A stretch of 39,138 nt of DNA from Myxococcales bacterium. GTDB taxonomy: Bacteria > Myxococcota_A > UBA9042 > JABWCM01. Both the position numbers and the translations under genes were made by a program. Below the pieces are notes generated by a model. The model had not been told where the DNA came from and did not search any database. It saw nothing but the letters and a program-made list of their open reading frames with translations. The stretch spans positions 1 to 39,138 of the forward strand of contig JABWCM010000020.1 of NCBI GenBank assembly GCA_013360285.1, written 5' to 3'. This document shows positions 1 to 9,122 of the stretch, piece after piece (the stretch's first letter is position 1; every line of letters begins with the position of its first letter).

Positions 1-133
1 CTGTTCGGCTAATTTAGGCTGCCTTGTCCAGTCCCGTCCTTGCGGAATATTCCCGATATTCCTCAGTCCGGTCCCGGCCAATTCAGCGCTAAATTAGCTT
101 TCTCAGGGTCACTTCCGTCTTGAAGCTGACCCT

Positions 134-1198
134 CTATGACGAAAGCAGTTTTGGAATGCTGCCGGAGGGTCCTTGGTGCACGCCGCGTCTGAGTGTGAGT
201 TTTTCCCCTGCCAACTTTCCGTCTTCTAGCGCTTTGGAAAGATGCACTGCTCCGCTGTTCATTGAGCGCGTTTTCGGATACCGCTGGTGAAAAAAAGTTC
301 TTAGCATCGAGTCTTTGATCCAAACCAGTCCTTTCTCCGCATTTACATACCGCTCAGTCCGAAGCCGCTTTTGGAATCCAAGCAACACCCCAATCATGAA
401 CTCCCGTTTTGCCTTGGTTCGGTTGGTCGTAACACTCGGTTTTGCTGCGGACCACAAAGACTCACACTCGCGGAGCAAAAAGTCGTAGACGTAGTGTGCA
501 AGCTCGACATTGGTCGACACTCCCATCACTTCAAACACACGGCCATCCATATTGTCGGTGGCGCTGTACGAATGCACCCAAAGGCCTTCGACGAAGAAAA
601 ACTCGGTCAGAATCGCGCCGATCAGTTTGTTTAGGACGGGAATGTTTCGTGTTGGAATCCCGAGCCTTCGCACGGTGTAATCCGGTCGATTGATCGCGGC
701 CGACATGTCAAGATTATGGCGCAACAACAACGTATTGGCGGTTGCCATCGCCAGAGCTGCTTCGTGAACGTCCGTCGAATCCGCCAGAGCAAGTAGCTTC
801 TTTATCTTACTGAGTACCTTGTCGGTTTCTTTTCGGCTGAGGTCGTCTGTGCGAACCGATGCCGACGGCAATACCCCGATTAACTCGCATGCTTGTGCAA
901 AAAGGTCTCCGTGCGGTTGCGAGTCAGGGATTGCCATGACCTCCGACACCCATTGATGCGCCATCTCATGTTTCAGCGTCTCTACTACCGCCTCCCAAGG
1001 GTGTTCGCGGATATGTTCGGCCGAAATCGACAGTGTTCGGGTCAAGTGGTCCCACCGCCCCAATTTTTCGGTGGAGCTGTGTAATGCAAATACCGGTGGA
1101 CGCAGCTTCTGGGCAAGCCGTTGTGTGTTTACTACCCCCCACTCGATACTCAGTCGACGTAGCCATGCTTCTTCTAGTTTGTCTGGTATTCCTGGCAT
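134..1198 (-). CDS. SprT-like zinc metallopeptidase with DUF2786 region
   Basis: Protein of about 354 residues. The N-terminal third resembles SprT-like zinc metallopeptidases: it carries HEMAH (residues 77-81 from the chosen start), the HExxH zinc and catalytic motif, and a further candidate His ligand about 20 residues on (SQPHGDLF). A short helical segment follows, KIKKLLALA with downstream EAALAMATANTLLLRHNL, which matches the DUF2786 pattern. The C-terminal half is unassigned. I chose ATG at 1198 because a GAGAG ribosome-binding sequence sits 8 nt upstream; an in-frame TTG at 1213 would add five residues. No signal peptide is visible, so it is probably cytoplasmic. SprT-like proteins cleave DNA-protein crosslinks in eukaryotes; the bacterial role is unclear and the substrate cannot be read from sequence. 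It is a lone minus-strand gene with no obvious operon partner. Confidence 0.75.
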   Translation of the reverse strand: MPGIPDKLEEAWLRRLSIEWGVVNTQRLAQKLRPPVFALHSSTEKLGRWDHLTRTLSISAEHIREHPWEAVVETLKHEMAHQWVSEVMAIPDSQPHGDLFAQACELIGVLPSASVRTDDLSRKETDKVLSKIKKLLALADSTDVHEAALAMATANTLLLRHNLDMSAAINRPDYTVRRLGIPTRNIPVLNKLIGAILTEFFFVEGLWVHSYSATDNMDGRVFEVMGVSTNVELAHYVYDFLLRECESLWSAAKPSVTTNRTKAKREFMIGVLLGFQKRLRTERYVNAEKGLVWIKDSMLRTFFHQRYPKTRSMNSGAVHLSKALEDGKLAGEKLTLRRGVHQGPSGSIPKLLSS

Positions 1199-1582
1199 TT
1201 CAATGACTCTCAAAGGTCAAAATCAAATGGCGCGACGTTCGGCGATTCGTACCATGGCGAAGACGCGTCGCACAAACAACCAGGTTTGGCGAACCGGTGT
1301 AACAAGTTATACTTTGCGTCGAAATTCGGCCATTCGCCTACAAATACAAACATGGGATAACAATGGTGGACTTGAACAGAACTTGCTCGGATTTGTCGCC
1401 GGGATTCACGGCTCGACCGTCAAGGCGCCGGCGTATTGTGGGTACGCGGACCGTAGCCGCGCGGACGCGAATCATCGACCCGTCCAGCACGAACACGGGA
1501 GCAAGACCATTAAAGGCGTACAGTTTGGCGGTCGCAGCCGGCCACCGCGCGGAAATTCCTAGCGGCCGAAGGACGGTGAGAA
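1199..1582. other. Intergenic region between divergent genes
   Basis: This 384-bp stretch separates the minus-strand metallopeptidase from the plus-strand glycosyltransferase. Open frames across it (for example 1203-1562 on plus) give basic, low-complexity peptides with no recognisable family and no convincing ribosome-binding site. One sigma70-like promoter candidate is listed separately. I see nothing else with support. Confidence 0.5.
1286..1313 (+). promoter_or_regulatory. Candidate sigma70-type promoter
   Basis: TTGGCG (1286-1291) and TATACT (1308-1313) are separated by 16 bp, close to the sigma70 consensus. It would give a leader of about 260 nt for the glycosyltransferase gene at 1583. 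This is a pattern match only. Confidence 0.3.
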
Positions 1583-3085
1583 ATGTGGGCTAGGAGCCCA
1601 ACAGCTCAGTTTTGGACCGTATTTATATTTGCCGCTTTGATTCGTATTGCTTGGGTCATTCTCAGTGGATTTACCGGGTTGTACGGCCAGGATGGTTACG
1701 CTTATCTCGACGCTGCGGAACGAATGGCACAAGGCCACCCGTTTTCGGTGCAAATGGTGGGAATGCCCGACCCATGGATGATTGCCGCGGCCCCTGGGTA
1801 TTCCTTGGCCATTTCTTTCTTTTTACGCGTGTTTCCTGACACATTCTCGGTGTGGTGGGCGCAGGTGATCAGCATTGCTGCGGGTTCAACAATGGCGGCG
1901 TGGACGGTATCCATTGGCCGGCGGTGGTTGTCACCCGAAGCGAGTATCGGCGCTGGTGTTGTGGTAGCCATGGCCCCAGTTGCAGTCCAAACATCGGTTG
2001 TTGTGATGACCGACGCTTTTGCAACGGCGCTGGGGATCGGCTGCATCTGGAGTACGCTGCGCACACTGGAGCGCCCGAATGCGTATTGGGCGATACTGTC
2101 CGGATTTTTGTTCGGAGCTTCCGTATGCACGAGATTGCCGATGGGCCTAGTCGCTGTTCCGCTTGGGTTGATTTTGGCGTTCAGGAAACCATTTCCGGTG
2201 AAATACGTCGTAATTGCAGCCGTCGCCGCCATCGTCGGTATGATTCCAGAATTCGTATACCTCAATCAGCAGTCGGATGGGCCTTTCTCGAACCACATGA
2301 TTTCTCTGTGGTCACCGGTCAACTTCTGGAGACAACACTTTGTGACCCCCGACGGGAGTCTTGATTACAACCTTCCATTAGGTATTTATTATCTTAGTAT
2401 GATTTCGGGTCATAAGTTTATTTCACCTGTGATTATATTACTTGCTGCGGCAGGTGCGTGGTATTCGCGGCCAAAAACTACCATGCTTAGAGTGCTTCTA
2501 GGTTGGATTGCGGCGTTTGTGGTGTTTTGTACCGGTTTGACGGTTATTAATCCGCGGTATGTTCTTCCTATTGTTCCTGCTGTTGCGATATTATCTATGT
2601 ATGGCTTCATAGCCATTCGAAGTCGCTGGAACCTTAACGGGTTACGTTGGCGGCGCGCCGGCTTACTGTTTGGCACGGCGATTGTTGTAACCGTGTTTTG
2701 GGGACAATTTCGCGCGTTGATACCGTTTGTCGAACTTTCAGAGGTAGAACAAGAACTTGCCGTCGTCATTTCCCAAAAAGCAAAGGCTGATGACGAAATT
2801 GTGGGATTCAAAACCGCGTTCGCCCTTGAGTGGTACCTGCGGCGCCCGGCAACAGAACTGTTCTTTTTCGACGAGACGGTGCTTGGGTCGGGCAGCAAAA
2901 GAAAAATTGTGGTATGGGATCCACATGATTTGGCGAAACGTGCCACTACGCCGATCCTGCATCGAAAAAAAAAGTGGTTTGATGACCACTGCATTATTGA
3001 ACCGGTTACCAAAGTGAGGACCATTGCCATCGGCTACGCAGATTGCAGTTCGTTCGTCCCATCAACGGAGAAGATTTACCCATGA
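1583..3085 (+). CDS. GT39/ArnT-like polytopic membrane glycosyltransferase
   Basis: A 500-residue integral membrane protein with about ten hydrophobic segments. After the first membrane span it has the acidic loop LYGQDGYAYLDAAERMAQG, which matches the first periplasmic loop of the dolichyl-phosphate-mannose-protein mannosyltransferase superfamily (PMT/ArnT, GT39/GT83 type). There the acidic residue takes part in transfer from a lipid-linked sugar. A soluble C-terminal part of about 100 residues follows the last span. ATG 1583 is preceded by GGACGGTGAG, a good ribosome-binding site. The stop overlaps the next start (ATGA, 3082-3085), so the two are probably translationally coupled. Donor and acceptor are unknown; lipid A, glycan or protein glycosylation are all possible. 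Confidence 0.7.
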   Translation: MWARSPTAQFWTVFIFAALIRIAWVILSGFTGLYGQDGYAYLDAAERMAQGHPFSVQMVGMPDPWMIAAAPGYSLAISFFLRVFPDTFSVWWAQVISIAAGSTMAAWTVSIGRRWLSPEASIGAGVVVAMAPVAVQTSVVVMTDAFATALGIGCIWSTLRTLERPNAYWAILSGFLFGASVCTRLPMGLVAVPLGLILAFRKPFPVKYVVIAAVAAIVGMIPEFVYLNQQSDGPFSNHMISLWSPVNFWRQHFVTPDGSLDYNLPLGIYYLSMISGHKFISPVIILLAAAGAWYSRPKTTMLRVLLGWIAAFVVFCTGLTVINPRYVLPIVPAVAILSMYGFIAIRSRWNLNGLRWRRAGLLFGTAIVVTVFWGQFRALIPFVELSEVEQELAVVISQKAKADDEIVGFKTAFALEWYLRRPATELFFFDETVLGSGSKRKIVVWDPHDLAKRATTPILHRKKKWFDDHCIIEPVTKVRTIAIGYADCSSFVPSTEKIYP

Positions 3086-3924
3086 ATCGAATTTTTTGGC
3101 TGTTGCCGGCATTCTTTGCCGTTTTTTTGGGTTGCAAAAAAGCCGAACCACCGAAAACCGACGCGCCAAAGCCAAACATTGGTGCGACTTCCACTACACC
3201 AACAACCGAGACCGGCGGCGCAAAGATCTCTGGTGCTGACGCGAGTTCGGCTGCCGGTACCCCCGCCACTCCAGCGGAGGGTGCTTCCAAGGACTCGGCG
3301 GAGAAACCGCAATTGGACCCCGAATCTGCTGAGGTTGACGCGCTGCTGCGGAAATTCATTGAGGCGCTGGCGACTCAGAAAACCCAGGATGCCTACGCAT
3401 TGATGATCGATGCTGCAAGCTGCACTTCCGTTATGAAAGATGCGACTACATGCGATCAGATACTATTGGGGCAAGCTGAGGGTAAAAAAGAACTGGAAGC
3501 GGATCCCGTGCCATTCAATTCGCAGATTATTGAGGTATTTGTTGGTCAAAAGCAGGAAATGGGCGAAGACAAGGGCGCAAAAGTTCCATCGGCGATATGG
3601 GTCGGCAACGTGATACGAGCGAGAGCACCGGACGGAGCGGAATTTATGATGAAAAGCCTCGGTGTGTTGAAAACAGGAAACGGTCTCAAAATCCTTTGGG
3701 GGAAAAGGAGGAGTGGCCCCGACGGCCCACGTAGTGTTAGGCCTGCGCCCGCAGCACCGACCGGGGATGCGGGTGCACCGGCGGCGGCGCCGGGAACAAG
3801 CGCAGTCTCAACTGGTGCGCCTGGGTCTGCCCCAACTGCGCTGCCAAGTCCGAATACGCCACCACCCGCTGGTGCAACAGGACAACCCACGCCACCAGAA
3901 CCTTCGAACAAACCAACCCCTTAA
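3082..3924 (+). CDS. Predicted lipoprotein with Pro/Ala-rich tail
   Basis: A 280-residue protein of unknown function. It begins with a short signal sequence ending in VFLGC, a lipobox with the lipidated Cys at residue 18, so I expect a membrane-anchored lipoprotein. A Thr/Ala/Pro-rich linker (about residues 20-80) leads to a folded segment (about 85-220) that starts with EVDALLRKFIEAL and contains two Cys (CTSVMKDATTC). From about 220 on, the chain is nearly pure Ala/Pro/Gly/Thr, typical of a disordered periplasmic linker. The start ATG lies inside the stop of the upstream glycosyltransferase and has GGAGAAG upstream, so the two are probably co-translated and may work together at the envelope. 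I recognise no family. Confidence 0.75.
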   Translation: MNRIFWLLPAFFAVFLGCKKAEPPKTDAPKPNIGATSTTPTTETGGAKISGADASSAAGTPATPAEGASKDSAEKPQLDPESAEVDALLRKFIEALATQKTQDAYALMIDAASCTSVMKDATTCDQILLGQAEGKKELEADPVPFNSQIIEVFVGQKQEMGEDKGAKVPSAIWVGNVIRARAPDGAEFMMKSLGVLKTGNGLKILWGKRRSGPDGPRSVRPAPAAPTGDAGAPAAAPGTSAVSTGAPGSAPTALPSPNTPPPAGATGQPTPPEPSNKPTP

Positions 3925-4088
3925 GTTACTAAGAGTGCTGATATAGGACATCCACACTGACGATACAAAGTGTGTCGCGTAGATTCTCGCAAAACCAGGG
4001 CTGTTTGGGTGACGATAGCGGACAGGTGGATGCCCGAAATATGGGAAAGTCAATACGGGTAGACGTTCCGGAGATATGGCAAGCCTCT

Positions 4089-4100
4089 GACAACGTTGTC
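4089..4100. promoter_or_regulatory. 12-bp perfect palindrome upstream of queA
   Basis: GACAACGTTGTC is a perfect 12-bp palindrome ending 38 bp before the queA start. Its position would suit an operator, but no second copy or clear promoter was found in the region 3925-4138, so it may be chance. Confidence 0.2.
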
Positions 4101-4138
4101 CGCCCGCATTGCATTGTGCGTAACCGCATTTTGAATTC

Positions 4139-5257
4139 ATGAGCGACTTGACTCCAGATCATACAAACGAAAACGACTTTTTGCCGGAAAATTACGATTT
4201 TGACCTTCCCGAGTGCCTTATTGCTCAGTACCCCGCTCCAAAACGAGAGGATGCCCGCATGCTTGTTCTGGATCGTGCGAGCGGGAGCAGATTTCACAAA
4301 AACGTGTGCGATTTGGCCGACATTGTCCGCGGCGATGAGGTCGTTGTCGTTAACGATACACGTGTAATACCCGCACGGCTCGTAGGAAGGCGACAAACCG
4401 GGGGAAAGGTTGAACTGTTGGTCATACCGGACCGATTATCCGTCGGTAGTCTTTCGGGTGGTGACAACAGCAGATTCCGATGCCTGTCGAAGGCCTCCGG
4501 CAAGTTGCGGCCCGGGGAGGAATTGTTGTTCGGCGACCGGGACGTGGTCCGGATAGACGAAGTATGTGACAACGGGGTCGTGGTTGTTGATTTCCGCCGG
4601 GTCGGGGGCGCGATGTCGTTGATGAGCCGATACGGACAGGTTCCTCTGCCGCCATACATTCAGCGGGACCGAAATGTGCCGTCATCCCCAGCGGACCACG
4701 AACGTTATCAGACGATATTTGCGTCGCAGTCCGGTGCGGTTGCCGCTCCGACGGCCGGGCTTCATTTGACCCACGGTATTCTTGACTCACTTAAGAACAG
4801 GGGTGTTCCGGTTGCACGAGTGACGTTGCACGTCGGGCCAGGTACATTTCTGCCGATCCGTGCGGCCAACTTACGAGATCACACGGTGCTGCCGGAGTTC
4901 GCCTCGATATCTTCGGAAACCGCGTCTTATCTTAACGACGCTCGTCATAGAGGTCGACGAATTCTGGCAGTAGGAACAACCACGGTACGCACCCTGGAGT
5001 CATTCATCGACGAAAATGGGCAGATCGGCGCGGGGGACCGGGAAGTCGCACTGACGATTCGCCCCGGATACCGTTTTCGTGCAATTGCGGCGATGTTGAC
5101 CAACTTCCATTTGCCTAGGTCGAGCCTGCTTGTGTTGGTATCTGTTTTTGCTGGTCGATCCTCAGTCTTGGATGCCTACAGCGACGCTGTTGCTCGCGGC
5201 TACCGGTTTTACTCCTATGGAGACGCCATGTTGATCGGAGACTACAATACCCTATGA
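4139..5257 (+). CDS. queA: S-adenosylmethionine:tRNA ribosyltransferase-isomerase
   Basis: QueA transfers and isomerises the ribose of S-adenosylmethionine onto 7-aminomethyl-7-deazaguanine in tRNA to make epoxyqueuosine. The protein has 372 residues (E. coli 356). Family hallmarks are in order: YDFDLPECLIAQYPAP near the start, VVVVNDTRVIPARL, a middle LPPYIQR, APTAGLHLT, HVGPGTFLPIRA and the C-terminal TNFHLPRSSLLVLVSVFAG. ATG 4139 adds about 17 residues before the conserved N-terminus and has only a weak ribosome-binding sequence; a TTG start a few codons downstream is possible. The stop overlaps the tgt start (ATGA, 5254-5257), so queA and tgt form an operon for one pathway. Cytoplasmic. 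Confidence 0.95.
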   Translation: MSDLTPDHTNENDFLPENYDFDLPECLIAQYPAPKREDARMLVLDRASGSRFHKNVCDLADIVRGDEVVVVNDTRVIPARLVGRRQTGGKVELLVIPDRLSVGSLSGGDNSRFRCLSKASGKLRPGEELLFGDRDVVRIDEVCDNGVVVVDFRRVGGAMSLMSRYGQVPLPPYIQRDRNVPSSPADHERYQTIFASQSGAVAAPTAGLHLTHGILDSLKNRGVPVARVTLHVGPGTFLPIRAANLRDHTVLPEFASISSETASYLNDARHRGRRILAVGTTTVRTLESFIDENGQIGAGDREVALTIRPGYRFRAIAAMLTNFHLPRSSLLVLVSVFAGRSSVLDAYSDAVARGYRFYSYGDAMLIGDYNTL

Positions 5258-6384
5258 CGGCACTACAGTTTGTGTTGGAGACGTCGACTCCAAACGGCCC
5301 ACGTGCCGGCATTATGAAACTAACCCACGGAGAAGTACTGACTCCGGTTTTTATGCCGGTGGGAACCGCTGGAACGGTAAAAGCACTGACTCCACGCGAT
5401 CTTCGGCGGGCCGGGGCGCAGATCTGCCTCGGAAACACGTATCACCTTTATCTGCGGCCAACGACGGACGTAATCCATCTTCACGGTGGCTTGCACAATA
5501 TGATGGGATGGGGGCATCCGATTCTTACAGATAGCGGAGGATATCAGGTTTTCAGCCTTGAGAGCTTACGTAAGATAACGGAGGAGGGAGTTCAATTTCG
5601 GTCTCATATCGACGGCTCTTCGCACATGTTTACAGCAGAGTCTGTCATGGGCATTCAGGAAACCATCGGATCTGATATCGCGATGGTGTTTGATGAATGT
5701 CCGGATGCCAAAGCCGATCGCGCTTACGTTGAACGAAGTATGGAACGAACCACCCGATGGGCACAACGTTGTATCAATTCGCGTACCCGGTCTGACCAGG
5801 CGGTGTTCGGTATCGTTCAGGGTGCGCTGTTTGAAGATCTGCGTGCCCAACATGCGCGTGCGCTCAGTGCGATGGAGTTTGAGGGGCTCGCCATCGGTGG
5901 GTTAAGTGTGGGGGAAAGTACCGAAGAAATGTACGCGATGGTTCGATTCGTGACCCAACACCTTCCCAGAGACCGACCTCGGTACTTGATGGGTGTGGGG
6001 AAGCCCGAAGACATGCTTTGGGCGGTTGCTCATGGAGTCGATATGTTCGACTGCGTATTGCCGACTCGAAATGCCCGAAATGGTATGTTGTTTACCGACG
6101 ACGGTGAACTAACGATTAAGCAGGCCCAATATCGTATGGATTTGGCCCCTGTTAGCAGGGAATGTTCGTGTTATACATGCAGCCACTTTACACGTGCCTA
6201 CTTACGTCACCTGTATATGGCCAAAGAGATTCTGTATTCGCATCTCGCGACTTTGCACAATGTGCACTACTACGTAAACCTGCTCAAACGAACGCGCGCT
6301 GCAATTGTTTCGGGTGGTTTTCAGGAATTTGTAGAAGAAATCTTGGTTAGGCGAGCAGCGGGAAACAATCGGAAATCGTGTTGA
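5254..6384 (+). CDS. tgt: tRNA-guanine transglycosylase
   Basis: Tgt exchanges guanine-34 of GUN-anticodon tRNAs for preQ1, the step before QueA. The 376-residue protein is full length. The active-site Asp lies in LTDSGGYQVFSL (D93) and the nucleophile Asp in MFDCVLPTRNAR (D266). Further hallmarks are GGLSVGE and MGVGKPEDMLWAVAHGVD. The structural zinc site is intact: C304, C306 and C309 in CSCYTC and H335 in LATLHNVHYY. Coupled to queA by a 4-nt overlap. A possible terminator lies downstream (6429-6493) before yajC, although queA-tgt-yajC-secD-secF is often one transcription unit in proteobacteria. Cytoplasmic. Confidence 0.96.
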   Translation: MTALQFVLETSTPNGPRAGIMKLTHGEVLTPVFMPVGTAGTVKALTPRDLRRAGAQICLGNTYHLYLRPTTDVIHLHGGLHNMMGWGHPILTDSGGYQVFSLESLRKITEEGVQFRSHIDGSSHMFTAESVMGIQETIGSDIAMVFDECPDAKADRAYVERSMERTTRWAQRCINSRTRSDQAVFGIVQGALFEDLRAQHARALSAMEFEGLAIGGLSVGESTEEMYAMVRFVTQHLPRDRPRYLMGVGKPEDMLWAVAHGVDMFDCVLPTRNARNGMLFTDDGELTIKQAQYRMDLAPVSRECSCYTCSHFTRAYLRHLYMAKEILYSHLATLHNVHYYVNLLKRTRAAIVSGGFQEFVEEILVRRAAGNNRKSC

Positions 6385-6428
6385 AAACACGGTTCTTATC
6401 TTTCTATTTGGTAGCGATTTGGCATTAC

Positions 6429-6493
6429 GCGCCATGATTCCCCAAAATGGTTGACCATCGACAACGGTATCTGATAGAACGTGGCGCTTTTTT
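6429..6493 (+). terminator. Possible rho-independent terminator after tgt
   Basis: GCGCCA (6429-6434) can pair with TGGCGC (6482-6487), directly followed by six T residues (6488-6493). The loop is long (47 nt) but contains a small inner hairpin (CCAT...ATGG, 6432-6450). It lies 45 nt after the tgt stop. The long loop keeps confidence low. Confidence 0.3.
6451..6478 (+). promoter_or_regulatory. Candidate promoter for yajC-secD-secF
   Basis: TTGACC (6451-6456) is followed after 16 bp by GATAGA (6473-6478). The -35 is good and the -10 weak. It would start the sec genes independently of queA-tgt, with a leader of about 190 nt containing an inverted repeat (GTGGGAG 6553-6559, CTCCCAC 6580-6586). 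Confidence 0.2.
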
Positions 6494-6675
6494 AGGGAGC
6501 AAATTGTCTTTCTAATGCAAAATCCGCTCCTTAGAAAACTCTTCCAACCGTAGTGGGAGATTATAACGCGATACAAAGGCTCCCACCGTGAAGTGGCTGT
6601 GGCCACGAATAGTCGCGTTTCTGACGATTTTAAACTGTGCCGGAGATTCTACCGGTACAATAGGGCTTACAGTAA

Positions 6676-7167
6676 ATGAAACTCTCGTCGTTCGACGTCG
6701 TGTTTGCTCAAGCAGGTCTTGGTCAATCTTCATCCAACACCGCGTCTCAAGGGGCTGGTAGTGGGTCAAACCCAGCCAGTGGTGGTGGTTCCCCGGACGT
6801 CAACGCTACAGGAAGTTCCCAAGAAGCGGCTCCCATGGCAAAACCAGGCGGAGGAGGTGGTGGTTGGGACATGTTTATCCTGTTTGGGGTCATGATTCTC
6901 GTGTTTTATTTTCTCATGATTCGCCCTCAACAAAAGCGCCAGAAAAAACATAAGGAGATGACTGATTCACTTAAGCGTGGAGACAGCATCATTACGACAG
7001 CGGGAATATACGGGCGAGTAGAAAACGTCGAGGCAGACACCATATTGTTGGAAATCGCCAAGGGTACGCAGATAAAAATGTTAAAGTCTCAGGTGGCGGG
7101 TCGACAGGCTTCCGCAACCGAGGGCGGCGCGGAACAAGACAAAAAGGCGATTCGCGACGCGGTTTAA
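6676..7167 (+). CDS. yajC: Preprotein translocase subunit YajC
   Basis: YajC is a small single-span inner membrane protein that associates with SecDF and the SecYEG channel. The 163-residue protein has a Gly/Ser/Asn-rich extension of about 60 residues, then one transmembrane helix (MFILFGVMILVFYFLMI), the hallmark RPQQKRQKKHKEM, and a small cytoplasmic domain (KRGDSIITTAGIYGRVENV). It ends in a short charged tail. The N-terminal part before the helix is longer than the E. coli version. The ribosome-binding site is weak. It stands immediately before secD, the classical order. Confidence 0.92.
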   Translation: MKLSSFDVVFAQAGLGQSSSNTASQGAGSGSNPASGGGSPDVNATGSSQEAAPMAKPGGGGGGWDMFILFGVMILVFYFLMIRPQQKRQKKHKEMTDSLKRGDSIITTAGIYGRVENVEADTILLEIAKGTQIKMLKSQVAGRQASATEGGAEQDKKAIRDAV

Positions 7168-7225
7168 GCGCGGCAATTTTTTGTGCTGATTGGAGTGCAA
7201 GAGGGACGATTCAAAGGAACCATCA

Positions 7226-9040
7226 ATGGATAAAAAGCGAATCTGGGTTCGATTTGGTTTGGTATTGCTGTCTTTGTGGGCTCTGGCCTATGTTCTGCCG
7301 ACGTTGGTCGGACCGGACAAACTACCTAAATGGTACACGAACCTATTTTCGGCGAAGCTGGAATACGGGCTGGATCTTCAAGGTGGGTTGGAACTGCGTT
7401 ACACCGTAGACATCAAGAAGGCCATTCGGGACAACAGCAACCGTATTCGGGAAACGTTGGTCGCGCGTCTTGCTGAAAAAGTCGCCGAAAAAGAAGGCAA
7501 AGACGTTGAAACTCTCACTCGAGATGAGCGGAAGGTCTACGAGAAAGAATTCTCTGCGGTTGTAGATGACTACCGCACGGTCGCGATTACGTTCAATATC
7601 CCGGAACAACAGGAACTTCTCGACCAGGAATTTCTGGACCTCTATTCGAACCAATACGTGATAGCCGGATCCGATGGAAACACGTTGCGGGTGACCCTTC
7701 CAGAAACTGCGGTCGCCGAATTAAGTACCAATATCGTAAACGAAACATTGGGAATTATCCGTAAGCGTGTGGAAGCATTCGGACTTGTCGAACCAGAAGT
7801 ACGCCGTGTCGGCGAATTTGACATCTCTGTGCAATTGCCCGGTGTCGACAAAAAACAAATGGACATCGTTCGAGCGCGTATCGGCCAAACGGCGCAGTTG
7901 ACGTTCCGGATCCTCGATCCCAGCGCCAACTTCTTTTCGACAATTCAAGCACAGCTCGATTCCTACAAGGCAGCAAATCCGACTAAGGCGCAGACTTTGC
8001 AAATTGCCGATGATTCGACCTATGGCGGAAAAACCATTACTGCCAGAAGCAAAGCCGAATTGGTATCGTTCGTAAAAACCCTGACCGTTCCCCAGGATCA
8101 CACCATCGGTTACGAATACGTTGAAAATCGAACGGGAGACGTTGTGCAGGAAAGTTTCTGGAAAACCCTGTACATGTTTTCTAAAATTGAACTTTCCGGT
8201 GATTATCTTACCCGCGCTCAGGTGCTGAATGATCCACAAGAAGGTTGGTTTGTAAGTCTGGAAATGAATGGAGAGGGAGCCGATATTTTCGCCGACGTAA
8301 CAACCCAACACACCGGAAAAAACATGGCAATTATGTTGGACGACGACGTCAACAGCGCGCCGACGATCCGAGAACCTATTCGTGGCGGCCGCGCCAGAAT
8401 CACAATGGGCGGCAACCGATCCCCGAACGAAATTCTCACGGATGCCCGAGCGCTTGTCACTGTTCTGAATCACGGAGCCTACAAAGCTCCAGTACACAAA
8501 GTTCATGACCACGAGGTGGGTCCCACCCTCGGGGCGGATGCAATCGCGAGCGGTAAACTGTCGTTAGGCGTGGGTGCATTGCTGGTCGTTCTTTTTATGA
8601 TTGTTTATTACAAACGAGCCGGGATGATTTCGATCATTGCCCTTGCCCTCAATGTGTTGTTCATTGTCGCCGTATTGGTTAACTTCAACGCCGCGTTGAC
8701 CCTACCAGGATTGGCTGGTCTGGTATTGACCATCGGTATGGCTGTTGACGCAAACGTATTGATTTATGAACGCATCCGGGAGGAGATACGGTCCGGCCGT
8801 CCTGCAAGGGCCTGTATCGAAGCTGGCTACGACCGCGCATTTTCGACCATTTTTGACGCGAATATTACCACCGCTCTGACCGGTGTCATCCTGATGAATT
8901 ACTCAACCGGACCCATCTACGGATTCGCGGTGGTTTTGTTGACCGGCATCGTGTGTTCGGTGTTTACCGCATATTTTGTAACCCGGGTGATCTTTGAGTG
9001 GCTGCTCGAAAAACAACGGGCCAAGACCATCAGCATCTAA
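7226..9040 (+). CDS. secD: Protein translocase subunit SecD
   Basis: SecD is one half of the SecDF proton-driven machine that pulls exported proteins through SecYEG from the periplasmic side. The 604-residue protein (E. coli 615) has an N-terminal membrane span, the hallmark GLDLQGGLELRYTVD, a large periplasmic P1 region (about residues 45-420) and five C-terminal spans. These include GMAVDANVLIYERIREE, the conserved proton-relay region of the RND fold. I set the start at ATG 7226, where AAAGGA lies about 7 nt upstream and the protein begins MDKKRIWVRFG; an in-frame TTG at 7190 would add 12 poorly fitting residues. secF follows after 82 bp. Confidence 0.96.
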   Translation: MDKKRIWVRFGLVLLSLWALAYVLPTLVGPDKLPKWYTNLFSAKLEYGLDLQGGLELRYTVDIKKAIRDNSNRIRETLVARLAEKVAEKEGKDVETLTRDERKVYEKEFSAVVDDYRTVAITFNIPEQQELLDQEFLDLYSNQYVIAGSDGNTLRVTLPETAVAELSTNIVNETLGIIRKRVEAFGLVEPEVRRVGEFDISVQLPGVDKKQMDIVRARIGQTAQLTFRILDPSANFFSTIQAQLDSYKAANPTKAQTLQIADDSTYGGKTITARSKAELVSFVKTLTVPQDHTIGYEYVENRTGDVVQESFWKTLYMFSKIELSGDYLTRAQVLNDPQEGWFVSLEMNGEGADIFADVTTQHTGKNMAIMLDDDVNSAPTIREPIRGGRARITMGGNRSPNEILTDARALVTVLNHGAYKAPVHKVHDHEVGPTLGADAIASGKLSLGVGALLVVLFMIVYYKRAGMISIIALALNVLFIVAVLVNFNAALTLPGLAGLVLTIGMAVDANVLIYERIREEIRSGRPARACIEAGYDRAFSTIFDANITTALTGVILMNYSTGPIYGFAVVLLTGIVCSVFTAYFVTRVIFEWLLEKQRAKTISI

Positions 9041-9122
9041 TATTCGTCGTTTCTTTGGACACTACTACGTCGTAATTGACCCAATTTCGTGTAATCGGCC
9101 TCTAGGTCACAGGATTCCCACC

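Noticed and set aside
44-98. Hairpin GGAATAT/ATATTCC (44-62) and inverted repeat GCTAATTTAG (8-17)/CTAAATTAGC (89-98) near the left edge as an attachment site or terminator
   Set aside because: Short AT-rich arms, no integrase or T-run, and the context to the left is missing.
1203-1562. Basic plus-strand frame in the first intergenic region
   Set aside because: No recognised family, no good ribosome-binding site, and biased composition typical of chance frames.
6588-6761. 57-codon frame starting GTG with a lipoprotein-like N-terminus, overlapping the yajC start
   Set aside because: The lipobox (LNC) is poor, the second half is a shadow of yajC in another frame, and no conserved residues are visible.
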